Positions 52,108-61,849 are shown, counted from the first letter of the stretch. The stretch is DNA of 64,000 nucleotides from Trissonchulus latispiculum (GCA_030248195.1 JASAND010020864.1:39879-103878); one strand, 5' to 3'. The notes: generated from the letters alone by a model not told the origin. Program-made: numbers and translations.

Positions 52108-53672
52108 GGGCCTTTTCGCGAATGGGTAGAGTAGAGTAGAGTAGAGTAGAGTTAAAATGAACTCTTTTAACCCTTTTCATGAATGAGCAGGGCTAAATTT
52201 AACTCTGTCTGTTTTTAACTTTTTTAAATCAACGAGTTAAAAGAGTTAAAACTGGCAGAGTTAAAATTAACTCTGTGCATTCGCGAAAAGAGTTAAAAGA
52301 GTTAAAACTGGGAGAGTTAAAATTAACTCTCTGCATAACGTGAAAAGAGTTAAAATATTTAATTTTTCCTTTCCCAATGTTCAACTTTTCGACAGTTGAG
52401 AACTTTTAAAAAGAAACTTCCCAACGTTTGGAAAATTTACAATAAAATATCTAATAAAGCAAGAAAAGAAGATATTTACTCATTTCGTTATTTACTCACA
52501 TTGAAAAACAGAAAAACAGGTATATATCATGTTCGTTTGCCGAGACCCGCGGCAGAGAATAAAAAATCCTCTGTACATATTTTCAGCAAAATCGGTTTCT
52601 CTTGGTCCCCTTAAAAACATGGACGATTTTGCTTAATTTCAAATAAATACTAAAACAGAGCAAACAAAGCAAACCTAAATAGAAAAATGTTTATTTATTA
52701 AAATACAGTAGATATTTCAAATTTGACTTGAAATGGTTGCCCTTAAAATCACAGTTGGGATAACAATTGATCCTGTACTTCTGTGGAGCATCACCAGTTG
52801 CAACTAAGTTGGCGTACATTAGTCTAGATGTTCTTTCAAAAGTCCAAAGGTTTAAGTTTTTCTTAAAGTTTACAGTAACTTTCAATTTTATAATTTTACT
52901 TGTTCGGTTATTCATAGCAAAATTAGCCTTTAGAGAAAAAGTTGAGATTTCGATTGGTTGTAGCGTTCCGTTGATTCGGTTTTCATGTGTCCAGCTCTCC
53001 TCTCATGCATACATACTTCAGATTTGCATCATAGCCGTCAATTAATTGGCAAAAATAATTTAGAGTTTAATACTGGCTTATAATTACTATTAATTTTAAT
53101 TTAATTAAATTTATTTAATTAGTATTTCCAAGAGTACATAATGCAGCATGTTTAAAACATTAAGCATCCATCTATTTTGGTTTTATTAAGTATAATTGCT
53201 TTAGTGTAAATAATTCAGCAGAAATTGCCAAAATCTTTAGTAAATTTTGAAGCATTATGAACGAGCCAATGAAATTATGCGTGAATTATCTTGTCATATT
53301 TGAAGCTTTATTACGCGCACAAAACGTGGCGATCATAATGTAAAGCATAGAAGATTTTTAACTCGTTTAACCCGCGTGCTGAGACGCGGGTTAAAACTCA
53401 ATGTAAAATAGCGAGAGCGAGTTAAAAGAGTTAAATTTAACCCATTCATGAAAAGGGTAGAGTTAAATTTAACTCTGCAGCTTTTTAACTCTACGTGTCG
53501 TTCACGAAAAGAGTAGAGTTAAAAGAGTTAATTTTTAACTCTTTTCGCGAATGACAGCAGAGTTAAAATTTTAACTCTGCTTAACTGGGCGAGTTAAATT
53601 TAACTCTTTTAACCCATTCGCGAAAAGGATCGAGTTAATTTTAACTCGTTTAACCCATTCGCGAAAAGGCCC
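52108..53672. mobile_element. TIR element GGGCCTTTTCGCGAATGGGT with GAGTTAAA repeats
   Basis: GGGCCTTTTCGCGAATGGGT at the left and ACCCATTCGCGAAAAGGCCC at the right are perfectly inverted, with TCG on both outer sides (possible 3-bp TSD). Both ends carry many AGAGTTAAA(A/T)TTAACTCT palindromes. The AT-rich middle (52380-53340) has no transposase. The right end is followed by one or two repeated end units up to about 53757. Internal deletion derivatives include 30449-30622. Confidence 0.75.
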
Positions 53673-53757
53673 TCGGCGAGTTAATTTTAACTCGTTTAAC
53701 CCATTCTCGAAAAGGATCGAGTTAATTTTAACTCGTTTAACCCATTCGCGAAAAGGA

Positions 53758-54075
53758 AATCCAGTCTGCCCATGTCTAAGTAGGTTTCAGTTAAAGTGAA
53801 ATTAGGTTAAAACTGATGCTCTCCTTCTAAAGCTCCCTGGCGGCTTGGCTTGTGTAGTCGCGTAGTTAGCCTACACTGCCGTAGGCTGCGTGTAGGAGGT
53901 AATGCCCATGTGTGTTTGCCTCCCTCTCAACTTCAAAATTTTCGAAGAATACTTTCTTTGTCCGCAGATTAGGGCAGTCCCCGAACTCGCCGCCTCAGCC
54001 GCCGACCAACCAACATTACGTTTCACTGGAAGGGAGCCGGTTATGTGTATGTTCTAAAATGTTCTAATTGTTCAG
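53758..54075. other. Intron sequence before BubR1 exon 6
   Basis: An acceptor-like TTTGTCCGCAG at 53977 and a following short open stretch were tested as an exon. Phase 1 entry hits a TAG at once, so it is not used between exons 5 and 6. Confidence 0.45.
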
Positions 54076-54210
54076 GTGGCCGAGCCTCTAAGGAGGTGCT
54101 GATGTACTGTAAGCATCTTTTCGTGGATCCCAACGGGGAAGATTTGTGCAGTTTTGAAGAGCTACGGGCCAAACGGTGGCTGGAAGGCTATGAGCAAAAG
54201 AATAACCTGG
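54076..54210 (+). CDS. BUB1B: BubR1/Mad3 exon 6 of window: Mad3/BUB1 homology region 2
   Basis: The acceptor is CTAATTGTTCAG and the donor is GTACGT. The exon is phase 1 at both ends; its first two bases complete a Gly codon from exon 5. It encodes GRASKEVLMYCKHLFVDPNG and then EDLCSFEELRAKRWLEGYEQ. 'MYCK(x)n(F)SFEE(I/L)RA' is the hallmark of Mad3/BUB1 homology region 2 and is the most diagnostic part of the locus. The region between CK and FEE is longer here (VDPNGEDLC) than the usual GxxEF. No following exon was found up to 64000. Confidence 0.85.
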
Positions 54211-54316
54211 GTACGTAAAAGTCGAAAAAACACAACTTAAGGTGGTGATTCCTTTTAGAGACATCAACTTTGAATCTTTATTATTCATTAATTCCTGGGA
54301 GTTAAGAAGCCATTTT

Positions 54317-54500
54317 TATTATAGGGATCGCGGCAGCGACCCCTATTGTGTGAAAAGTGGCTGGAGACACTGTAAAATAAGCTGCGCAGAAGCTGCGCAA
54401 AATCATGCGCAGATTTCATGCGCAAATTGTAGAGCGCATCGAGTTTAGTGTGTTTGGGAAGTTTCAGCACCGTATCACTTACCGTTAAAAAGTGGGGATG
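54317..54500. repeat. GCGCAGAAGCTGCGC module with H1 hairpin, copy 3
   Basis: The hairpin ATAGGGATCGC-GGCA-GCGACCCCTAT has one mismatch. The body has AAGTGGCTGGAGACACTGTA, GCTGCGCAGAAGCTGCGCAA and CATCGAGTTTAGTGTG. It lies 107 bp downstream of BubR1 exon 6. Confidence 0.8.
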
Positions 54501-54569
54501 TATAAAAGCCACCCCCCCCCCCCCGGCCGCATATTTGTATATACATCTGTGTATGTAACTGGAATACTA

Positions 54570-55085
54570 AGGTGCCCAGAAAATGCCAAATTTTAAGGAT
54601 GTTTGGTCAAGATTTGCGAAAATCCCCCCACTTTTCGACCCCCCCCCCCACTCTCCCTGGCTTACTTCTACTGGGGGTGGGGGGCCCCCATTCGGCGACC
54701 TCCCCCCCATTCGAGGAGCCCCCCCATAAAAAGCCCATAAATTCTGACCTCCCCCCCATAACCCCAAAAATTGCCATTTTTAGCCAAAAATTTCAAAAAT
54801 TTTTCCGGCTTAGCCGGATTTTTACCTAAATTTCCACTATTTTAGCTTAAAAAACACCCAAAATTAGTTATTTTTTAGCGATTTTTAGCATTTTTTACGC
54901 AAAAAACCTAAAAATTTGTCAAAAAATATGCCCCCCATTTTTTTTCGGTGAGCCCCCCATCGATGGGGGGGGGGGGCTTGGTCGAGCCCCCCCCCCCATA
55001 TCGCCCCCCCCCCCAAATTTTGGCCTAGAAGTAAGCCAGACTCTCCCCCACCCTCACTTTTTTCGCCTAAAATAAACCCAGGGTG
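54570..55085. mobile_element. G-rich MITE, outer copy
   Basis: GGTGCCCAGAAAATGCCAAA ... CCCCCCACTTTTCGACCCCC is interrupted by the inner MITE, then CACTTTTTTCGCCTAAAATA and AACCCAGGG. Same pattern as 55720-56105, read in the same direction. Confidence 0.6.
54657..55039. mobile_element. G-rich foldback MITE, inner copy
   Basis: CTGGCTTACTTCTA and TAGAAGTAAGCCAG are perfect inverted ends. ACTCTCC is repeated outside (54650-54656, 55040-55046). C runs and a TCCGGCTTAGCCGGA core (54801). 383 bp. Confidence 0.85.
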
Positions 55086-55590
55086 CTGGGTAGGCACTGG
55101 AAGCTAAGGTGCCTGTTTGTGATACGAGGGTATCAGGTGCCCCCCAGATTTGAACTGGGAAAGGCACTTGAAGCTAAGGTGCCTGTTTGTAATACGAGGG
55201 TATCAGGTGCCCCCCAGATTTGAACTGGGAAAGGTACTTGAAGCTAAGGTGCCTATTTGTAATACGAGGGTATCAGGTGCCCCCCAGGTTTGAACTGGGA
55301 AAGGCACTTAAAGCTAAGGTGCCTGTTTGTAATACGAGGGTATCAGGTGCCCCCCAGATTTGAACTGGGAAAGGCACTTGAAGCTAAGGTGCCTGTTTGT
55401 AATACGAGGGTATCAGGTGCCCGCCAGATTTGAACTGAGAAAGGCACTTAAAGCTAAGGTGCCTGTTTGTAATACGAGGGTATCAGGTGCGCCCCAGATT
55501 TGAACTGGGAAAGGCACTTGAAGCTAAGGTGCCTGTTTGTAATACGAGGGTATCAGGTGCCCCCCAGATTTGAACTGGGAATGGCACCTG
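55085..55590. repeat. 70-bp tandem repeat, about seven copies
   Basis: Unit: CCCCCAGATTTGAACTGGGA, AAGGCACTTGAAGCTAAGGT, GCCTGTTTGTAATACGAGGG, TATCAGGTGC. Copies differ at few positions. The unit contains inverted words AGGCAC / GTGCCT. Confidence 0.92.
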
Positions 55591-55719
55591 ATCTGATGCA
55601 AGACCCCCATTTTATATCTACTGACACAGCCAACATACACATTCTCCTCTTTTCTGCGGGGCATTTTTGTTATTTTCTTGACTGTATAAAAATGCAGCTT
55701 AACATTTTTCTCTTTCTAA

Positions 55720-56105
55720 TGAACAAGAATAAAAATGGGGCGCCCCCCACTTTTTTTTGCCCCCCCCCCCCACTCGAGCACTCCCCCACTCGTTCCTCCC
55801 CCACTTTTTGGGCTTCCCCCCACTCACTATAGGGTGCCCAGAAAATGCCAAATTTGAAGTATTTTTGGTCAAAATTTTCAAAAAAGTTCCGACTTCGCCG
55901 GGAATTTTTGATGAAAAATCGCCTTTTTTGGTGCTAAAACTTGATTTTTGAGCACTTTTAAGCATAGTTATAGCAGTGTATATGTGGAAAACAGTCTATT
56001 TATACAGCATGTTTAGCATTTTTGGCTAATTTTATCCCCCCTACTTTTCGAGCTCCCCCCCCCCACTCTCCCCCCCCCCCACTTGTTTTTGCCTAAAGTA
56101 AACCC
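55720..56105. mobile_element. G-rich MITE relative
   Basis: CGCCCCCCAC...CCCCCACTCGAG at the left, a GTTCCGACTTCGCCGGGAA core (55878) and TTGCCTAAAGTAAACCCAG at the right, matching the outer copy at 54570-55085. It is preceded by a CTGCGGGGCATTTTTGTTA foldback end like 41533. Confidence 0.65.
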
Positions 56106-56389
56106 AGCAGAGGACTAGGTTTTAAAACGTTAATATGGCTGGGATTTGCCAGTTTACCAATTTCTGAGCATAGCTCTGGGTCTGCAACTAGATTTTTGTA
56201 GTTGTGTTCGTAATACTTAATAATTACATACGTAACATGCAACTTGATTTAATTAATTAAATTAATGCATATATCGACATCACTTACACTTACACAATGC
56301 AATGCACCACTTTATAAGGCGATTTTTGCGCACACCGATTATTCAAACGGCCCATAGGAAAAATTTTTCTATACTAATTTTTGATTACC
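56106..56389. other. Intron sequence, fragments only
   Basis: Starts with an FB1-like piece (AGAGGACTAGGTTTTAAAAC, TTAATATGG). The remainder is AT-rich without features. Confidence 0.4.
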
Positions 56390-56425
56390 TATTATGTAGG
56401 GGCGCGATAGCGCCCCTACATAATA
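56390..56425. repeat. H1 hairpin, perfect (TAGGGGCGC-GATA-GCGCCCCTA)
   Basis: TATTATGTAGGGGCGC pairs perfectly with GCGCCCCTACATAATA around GATA. Followed by TGGGTATAAAGGCGTCTGCG and CGGCCCCTGGAGAC. Confidence 0.85.
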
Positions 56426-56489
56426 TGGGTATAAAGGCGTCTGCGCGGCCCCTGGAGACGGGTGAGTGGGGTGGGGAAGCCCAAAAAAG

Positions 56490-56606
56490 TGGGGGGGAAC
56501 GAGTGGGGGGGGAAGGGGTCGAGTGGGGGGGAAGGGGTCGAGTGGGGGGGGAAGGGGTCGAGTGGGGGGGAAGGGGTCGAGTGGGGGGGGGGACCCGAAA
56601 AGTGGG
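56490..56606. repeat. GGGGGAAGGGGTCGAGT short tandem repeat
   Basis: Five or so 19-24-bp copies of GAGTGGGGGGGAAGGGGTC, strongly purine-rich on the + strand and potentially quadruplex-forming. Confidence 0.8.
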
Positions 56607-56625
56607 GGGCATAATAATAATATGG

Positions 56626-58400
56626 GTGTAAAGGCGTCTGCGCGGCCCCCTGGAGACAGTGCGGCCTCCTGGTGTGAGGGGGGCAGAGGGGGATGTTACC
56701 ATCGTAAAGTACTCGAGTAGTACTACAAGTATCACCACTTTTGGTTAAAATTCCGAACTTCGAATTTTTGCACTTGGCGGGAGTTAGTTTGCGTTTGCTT
56801 TTTTTTTCTCGGTGAATAACGCTTTTCGGAAGTGCATTTTGTCAGCGCAGTGTTGGAACGATGTGGGCATTTTGGTCCTATACTACTATGATATGTTGGT
56901 GGTCGGTGGGTCCTCCCATGCAACCTTTGTTTGGTCATTTTGGCACCTGGCCAATTTTGGCTCTGTGCCAAGGCCCCAAAGTCGGACTTTCGCTATTTTG
57001 GCACTTCGGTTGTGATCGACTTTTTTTCACAGGTTAGCAGCTAGATCGGTTTGGTTTGTTTTATTTGAATATTTCGGACTCTGCGCGGAATGTAACGAGG
57101 GGGATTTTTTAATTTCGCTCTGGAGCTTTCAGGAGATGGGCCCAAACTTTGCATTTTTTCACCTGTTTTGACGAAAAGTTTGTAAGTCCCACTTTTACTA
57201 GAAATTGCCTAAAAGTCCCAAAAAATGGCGTTTTCGGCCTTGGGGTGGTACCCATATATAGTAAATCGGGGTCGCTGAAAACGATGAGCATACTGCTGAG
57301 GTAGGTGGATGTGACCCCTGACCCACAGCGCCCACCCACAGTGGGTCCGGTGTGGGTCAAAAATGAAAGTCTTCAAAAGTGGTCAAGTGTGGTATCAAAT
57401 GAAAGCCCTTGGCGAGGCGATCAACTTTTGTCATTATACCACCCGCAGAAAGTGGCCTGTGGGTGGGTGCCCCGCCCCGTGTGGGTCCGATGTGGGTCAA
57501 AAATGAAAGTCTTTATAAGTGGTCGTGTTTGGTGTCAAATGAAAGCCCTTGGCAAGGCGATCAGGTTTTGTCATTATACCAGCCACAAAACGTGGCTCCA
57601 CCGACTTGTGGGTGGTGGGTGGCCAGCGTGGGTCAAAAATTAAAGGTCAAATATCGACAAATCATACATAATATGGGTATAAAGGCGTCTGCGCGGCCCT
57701 CTGGAGACCGTGTTGGCCTGGTGCCAGCTAATTAGAGGTCTGGGAGGGATAAAAATGTTACCACCGTAAAGTACTCGAGTAGTACTACAAGTACCACCAT
57801 ACTTTTGGTTAAAATTCCAGACTTCGAAATTTACGAAATACGAAACTACGAAATACTTCGAAAGGGAGTTACCGTGCGTTTGTTTTTTCTCGGTTAATAA
57901 CGCTTTTCGGAAGTGCATATTATGTCAGCGCAGTGTTGGAACGATATGGGCATTTTGGCTAGTACCTAGTAGTAGCAAGTAGCAAGTAAAAAAGTACCTA
58001 GTAGTACTATTATATATATGTTGGTAGGCAGGGTCCTCCCATGCAACCTTTTTTGGTCATTTTGGCACCTGGCCATTTTTGGAAAGTCGGACTTTCGCTA
58101 TTGTAGCACTTCGGTTGTGTTAGATTTTTTTCACAGGCCAGCAGCTAGATTGGTTTGGTTTGTTTTATTTGAATATTTCGGACTATGCGCGGAATGTGAC
58201 GAGGGGGATTCTTTAATTTTGCTCCCTAGCTTTCAGGAGATGGGCCCAAACTTTGCATTTTTTGGCCTGTTTGGGCGAAAAGTTTCTAAGTCCCACTTTT
58301 ACTAGAAATGGCCTAAAAGTCACTAAAAATGGCGTTTTTCGGCCTCGGGGTGGTACCCATATATAGTAAATCGGGGTCGCTGAAAACGATGAGCATACTG
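56626..58400. repeat. Two copies of a 0.7-kb module separated by about 145-bp units
   Basis: 56626-57300 and 57666-58400 share GGGTATAAAGGCGTCTGCGC-like starts, AACGCTTTTCGGAAGTGCAT, GTCAGCGCAGTGTTGGAACG, TCCTCCCATGCAACC, TTTGAATATTTCGGACT and TATATAGTAAATCGGGGTCG. Between them (57380-57640) are two CAAATGAAAGCCCTTGGCGA units. Non-coding. Confidence 0.8.
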
Positions 58401-58589
58401 CCGATACCACCCGAAGTGACCACTGGTCAGCATGGCTCCCGTGGTTCCTCGCCCAGGGTCAAAGTTGGGAAAACTCACTCTAAACTGCGTTTTTCGGGTC
58501 TTGGTCGCGGGCATATATAGTAGATCGACTACGCTCGTTTCAATGGCATATCGCCAAAACCGACGGAAGTGACCACTTGTCATTTTAGA

Positions 58590-59960
58590 TTGGATCAGCC
58601 AATAATAAAGAAGTATCACGACAAATTCGTTATTACTACTGTTGATAAAGCATCTCATAACTTTGCTGTAATCTGCAAAAAAATTTATGTTAGCAAGTTA
58701 CTAGATGAAGTTGGATTTAACCGAACTAATCAGACTTACCAAATTGTTAATAATGAATGTGTGAATGTCATAAGAAATCAGATCTCTTATTCAGAACGGT
58801 ATGGTATTCCTGCAACACAAAATTTTACGTTGCCTTTCATGCAAATTATACCTAAATTTCATAAAAATCCGATCGGATTCAGAACTATTATAGCAGCAAA
58901 AACTGCGGGTACCAAGCCAGTTTCAATTAGGCTGGGCAACGCATTAAAACTTATTCAAAATTCAATCAGATCTTACTGCAACGCTATTTCGAGATACAGA
59001 AGATTTTGCAAACCATTCTGGGTAATTGACAATAATAGAGATATAATTAACGATTTAAATAAGCTAAATAAACGTAATAACTGTAAGTCTGTGTATACTT
59101 ACGATTTTGGAAAGCTGTATACTAACCTACAACATGCAGACATTCTATCATGTATGAAAAATGTTATTGCACTGGGATTTGGTAAATCTGGGCGAAAGAT
59201 AATAATACATGAAAAATCTGCAAATTGGGGTAATCATTCCAAAAAAGGAATCGTGGTTAATCAAACCGACTTGTATGAAATGTTAGAATGGCTAATAAGT
59301 AACTCGTATTTCACTGTTGGGAATCTCCTATGCAAACAGGTAATAGGGATTCCTATGGGCACTAATGCTGCACCTTTTATTGCTAATTTAGTGTTATTTG
59401 ATTATGAATATAGATTTATAATGGATCGACTTAAAGCAGAAGACTATGGTATTGTAGAAAACCTAAGGTATACTTATAGATATATTGATGATATAACAAC
59501 TGTGGGTGATAAAAAAGTTTTTGATGAACAACACCCAAATATCTATCCTAACTCTCTTACACTTAATAAAGTTAACTCGGATCCTAGTCAAGTAGATGTT
59601 TTAGACATTAATATATCTATTGACAATAGTGGTAAATTTGTTACTGATGTGTTTGATAAAAGAGATAACTTTCCATTTAAAACCCTAATGTTGCCACATG
59701 CTTGTAGCAATATTAGTAAGAGTTGTCTCTATAATGTGGTAATGGGGGAAATTAATAGATATGGAAACATATGTAATGTATATGATAATTTTATACGTAA
59801 GTCTGTAAAACTGATAGCATTGGCTACCAGTCAAGGGTATGAGGTAGACCAACTGAAGCTGGCAGTTCGAAAATCTGTTAAAAGGCATAAATTAGACGTA
59901 AAGTTCAACACGAATGTGTCCGCAATATGTAGCAGCATATTTATGTCGCATGTTAACTAA
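58590..59960 (+). CDS. Penelope-like element reverse transcriptase, 5'-truncated, open
   Basis: The open frame runs from the truncation point to TAA at 59960. RT motifs occur in order: TTVDKASHNFAVICKKIYV, PKFHKNPIGFRTIIAAKTAG (fingers), YTYDFGKLYTNL (first catalytic Asp), GIPMGTNAAPFIANLVLFDY, YRYIDDI (second and third Asp), VDVLDINISI and VFDKRDNFPFKTL. The YDF..LYT and 'DKRD(N/D)FPF' boxes belong to Penelope-like RTs. No GIY-YIG domain follows in any frame to 60380, so this copy is endonuclease-less or 3'-truncated. Base composition is AT-rich, unlike the GC-richer non-LTR elements. Confidence 0.88.
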   Translation: MDQPIIKKYHDKFVITTVDKASHNFAVICKKIYVSKLLDEVGFNRTNQTYQIVNNECVNVIRNQISYSERYGIPATQNFTLPFMQIIPKFHKNPIGFRTIIAAKTAGTKPVSIRLGNALKLIQNSIRSYCNAISRYRRFCKPFWVIDNNRDIINDLNKLNKRNNCKSVYTYDFGKLYTNLQHADILSCMKNVIALGFGKSGRKIIIHEKSANWGNHSKKGIVVNQTDLYEMLEWLISNSYFTVGNLLCKQVIGIPMGTNAAPFIANLVLFDYEYRFIMDRLKAEDYGIVENLRYTYRYIDDITTVGDKKVFDEQHPNIYPNSLTLNKVNSDPSQVDVLDINISIDNSGKFVTDVFDKRDNFPFKTLMLPHACSNISKSCLYNVVMGEINRYGNICNVYDNFIRKSVKLIALATSQGYEVDQLKLAVRKSVKRHKLDVKFNTNVSAICSSIFMSHVN

Positions 59961-60379
59961 CTAGCACGTGTGAATGGGACCACAGGGCAGAAACGACTTT
60001 TTGTACAATTTCTCGTATTTTTCCAAAAAGCCTAAAGCTGTAACTGGTAAGTCGGTACGCCACTGACGAAGCCCACCGATTACCAGTATCAGTCTGGCAG
60101 AGTGGTCAGCAAATGAGTGCACTTTAACCCGAATAAAAGTTTATGTTTACACTTTAGATACTTGCTTTATCAAATGGCCGTATTTATTATATTATGGTTA
60201 TGAATTTCTTTTTCTTAGTTTATTGCAGGGATTCTTAGTTTTTGGAAGTTGGTAATTTTGTTTTCACTTTTTATTGGTGTAATCAAATATGGTGGCGGTC
60301 ATGAAATGATAGCTCCAGTCTGTCACCTAAATGTATACTTGCTTTCTTCAGCTGTATAAATGTAGGTTACCCTTTTTCT
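59961..60379. other. 3' flank of the Penelope-like RT
   Basis: Contains GTAACTGGTAAGTCGGTACG, CCACTGACGAAGCCCACCGA and TTACCAGTATCAG, with GGTAAGTCGG/CCGATTACC inverted words that may form a 3' UTR hairpin. No coding. Confidence 0.4.
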
Positions 60380-60690
60380 TTGCTTTCTCTTGGCGAGGCG
60401 ATCAACTTTTGTCATTATGCCACCCACAAAAAAGTGGCCCCACCGACCTGTGGGTGGGTGGGTGGGCACTGTGGGTCAGTGTGGGTCAAAATTGAAAGTC
60501 TTCAAAAGTGGTCAAGTTTGGTATCAAATGAAAGCCCTTGGCGAGGCGATCAACTTTTGTCATTATGCCACCCACAAAAAGTGGCCCCACCGACCTGTGG
60601 GTGGGTGCCCCACCCACAATGGGTCCGGTGTGGATCAAATTTAAAGTCTTCAACTGTGGTCATGTTTGGTATCAAATGAAAGCCCATTTG
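60380..60690. repeat. CAAATGAAAGCCCTTGGCGAGG array, about 148-bp units
   Basis: Two units plus a partial, with TTGGCGAGGCGATCAACTTT, TGTCATTATGCCACCCACAA and GTGGCCCCACCGACCTGTGG. Same family as 57380-57640 and related to 41100-41470. Confidence 0.85.
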
Positions 60691-60791
60691 CTCACATTTG
60701 ACCTGCCTATTGCATTGTTCAAGCTCCTTATCTGCGTTAGCTCACTGCTGGAAAGGGAACCTTTAAAGGGAACCTTTAAAATGACAGAAGG

Positions 60792-61539
60792 ACAAGTAAT
60801 AAAAATGCTCCTCCGGAGCATGAAAAAGTAATATGGGTAGTGGTGAGGTTGTAAAATCAAGAGAGGACTAGTCTTAAAAATGCTTAATATGGGGCTAGGT
60901 TCGAAAAAAGAAGAGGACTAGGTTGTGGGCGAATTAATATGGGCACAGCTTCGCCGAGCAACCCATATTCGCGGGCTTTCACGCTTCGCCATGGCGATTG
61001 CCATATACAAAGCAATTAATGTCAGTCAATAATTACAATTCCAGCAGTTATATACGTAAACTATATAGTATATAATTTGGTTGTGCTGGACTACGACAAG
61101 CAACGAGAAAAAACCAAGGCTATGATTTTAACGCTAACGGTTGAATAGAAATAGAAGATTGTCGGAGAGTGTCCTGATCCTGAAGTTATTGTTGAAATAT
61201 ATACTTTTCTTATAAGTGGTTAAAACGCTCAGTAGATAAATATTAAGAGTTTATCGAAAGAAACGTTTGCTTCCGCTAAAACTCGTTTATTATTATTTAC
61301 GTACCGTAACTAAATCAGAACACTGGTACGTATAAAAATATATAACTTTTTCAGTCCGCGAATATGGGTTGCTCGGCGAAGCTGTGCCCATATTAATTCG
61401 CCCACAACCTAGTCCTCTTCTTTTTTCGAACCTAGCCCCATATTAAGCATTTTTAAGACTAGTCCTCTCTTGATTTTACAACCTCACCACTACCCATATT
61501 ACTTTTTCATGCTCCGGAGGAGCATTTTTATTACTTGTA
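60792..61539. mobile_element. FB1 foldback element, complete copy 3
   Basis: TIRs at about 60792-60974 and 61355-61539 are near-identical inverted copies starting ACAAGTAATAAAAATGCTCC. The terminal hairpin is ATGCTCCTCCGGAGCAT. The core has ACGACAAGCAACGAGAAAA, shared with copies 1 and 2. Non-coding. Confidence 0.9.
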
Positions 61540-61559
61540 TATTAGTGCAGATCAAGTTT

Positions 61560-61849
61560 ATGTTTGATTTCCGAATTTTGCTCTGGGTCGATTTTTACAG
61601 GTGGTCAAAAATGGAACAACCGACGTTTTGCCATTTTGGTGCCATTTTGGTCCTTTTTAAGTCGACTTTTGCGCACACCGATTTTCAAACGGCCCATGGA
61701 AAAAAAAGAAAAAAGTCCGAAAACTAAAACAGTCGTCTAAAATAGCGTTTTTCGACCTTTTGGTGGTACCCATATATAGTAACTCGGAGTCGCTGAACGG
61801 TATCTCGCCTGGTTCATCTGGTTCAGCTGGTTCAACACAGGGTTCATGC
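61560..61849. repeat. Module ending in GGTTCATCTGGTTC
   Basis: TTTTGCGCACACCGATTTTC, ACGGCCCATGGAAAAAAA, TATATAGTAACTCGGAGTCG, CTGAACGGTATCTCGCCTGG, TTCATCTGGTTCAGC: the same succession that leads into satellite array B at 19195-19270, but here no array follows. Confidence 0.7.

Larger units (their letters stand above)
1020..54210 (+). other. BUB1B: BubR1/Mad3/MadBub-type spindle-checkpoint gene, partial locus (6 exons)
   Basis: Six exons on the + strand share one reading frame across the splices. Their order matches BubR1: TPR homology region 1 (first two exons), acidic linker, ABBA-KEN2-ABBA-like cassette (exons four and five), homology region 2 (exon six). Proteins of this family inhibit Cdc20-APC/C until kinetochores are attached. 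All five junctions are phase-compatible, and every splice site is AG/GT. The introns are about 5.2, 4.2, 21.7, 10.5 and 10.5 kb, and the last one continues for at least 9.8 kb. The 5' exons (KEN1 box) and the 3' exons (GLEBS, possible kinase) lie outside the window. So BUB1, BUBR1 and an undivided MadBub cannot be fully told apart, although the ABBA/KEN2-like cassette favours a BubR1 or MadBub type. Confidence 0.8.

Noticed and set aside
53978..54045. Exon between BubR1 exons 5 and 6 after TTTGTCCGCAG
   Set aside because: Required phase 1 entry meets TAG immediately, and exons 5 and 6 already join in phase.
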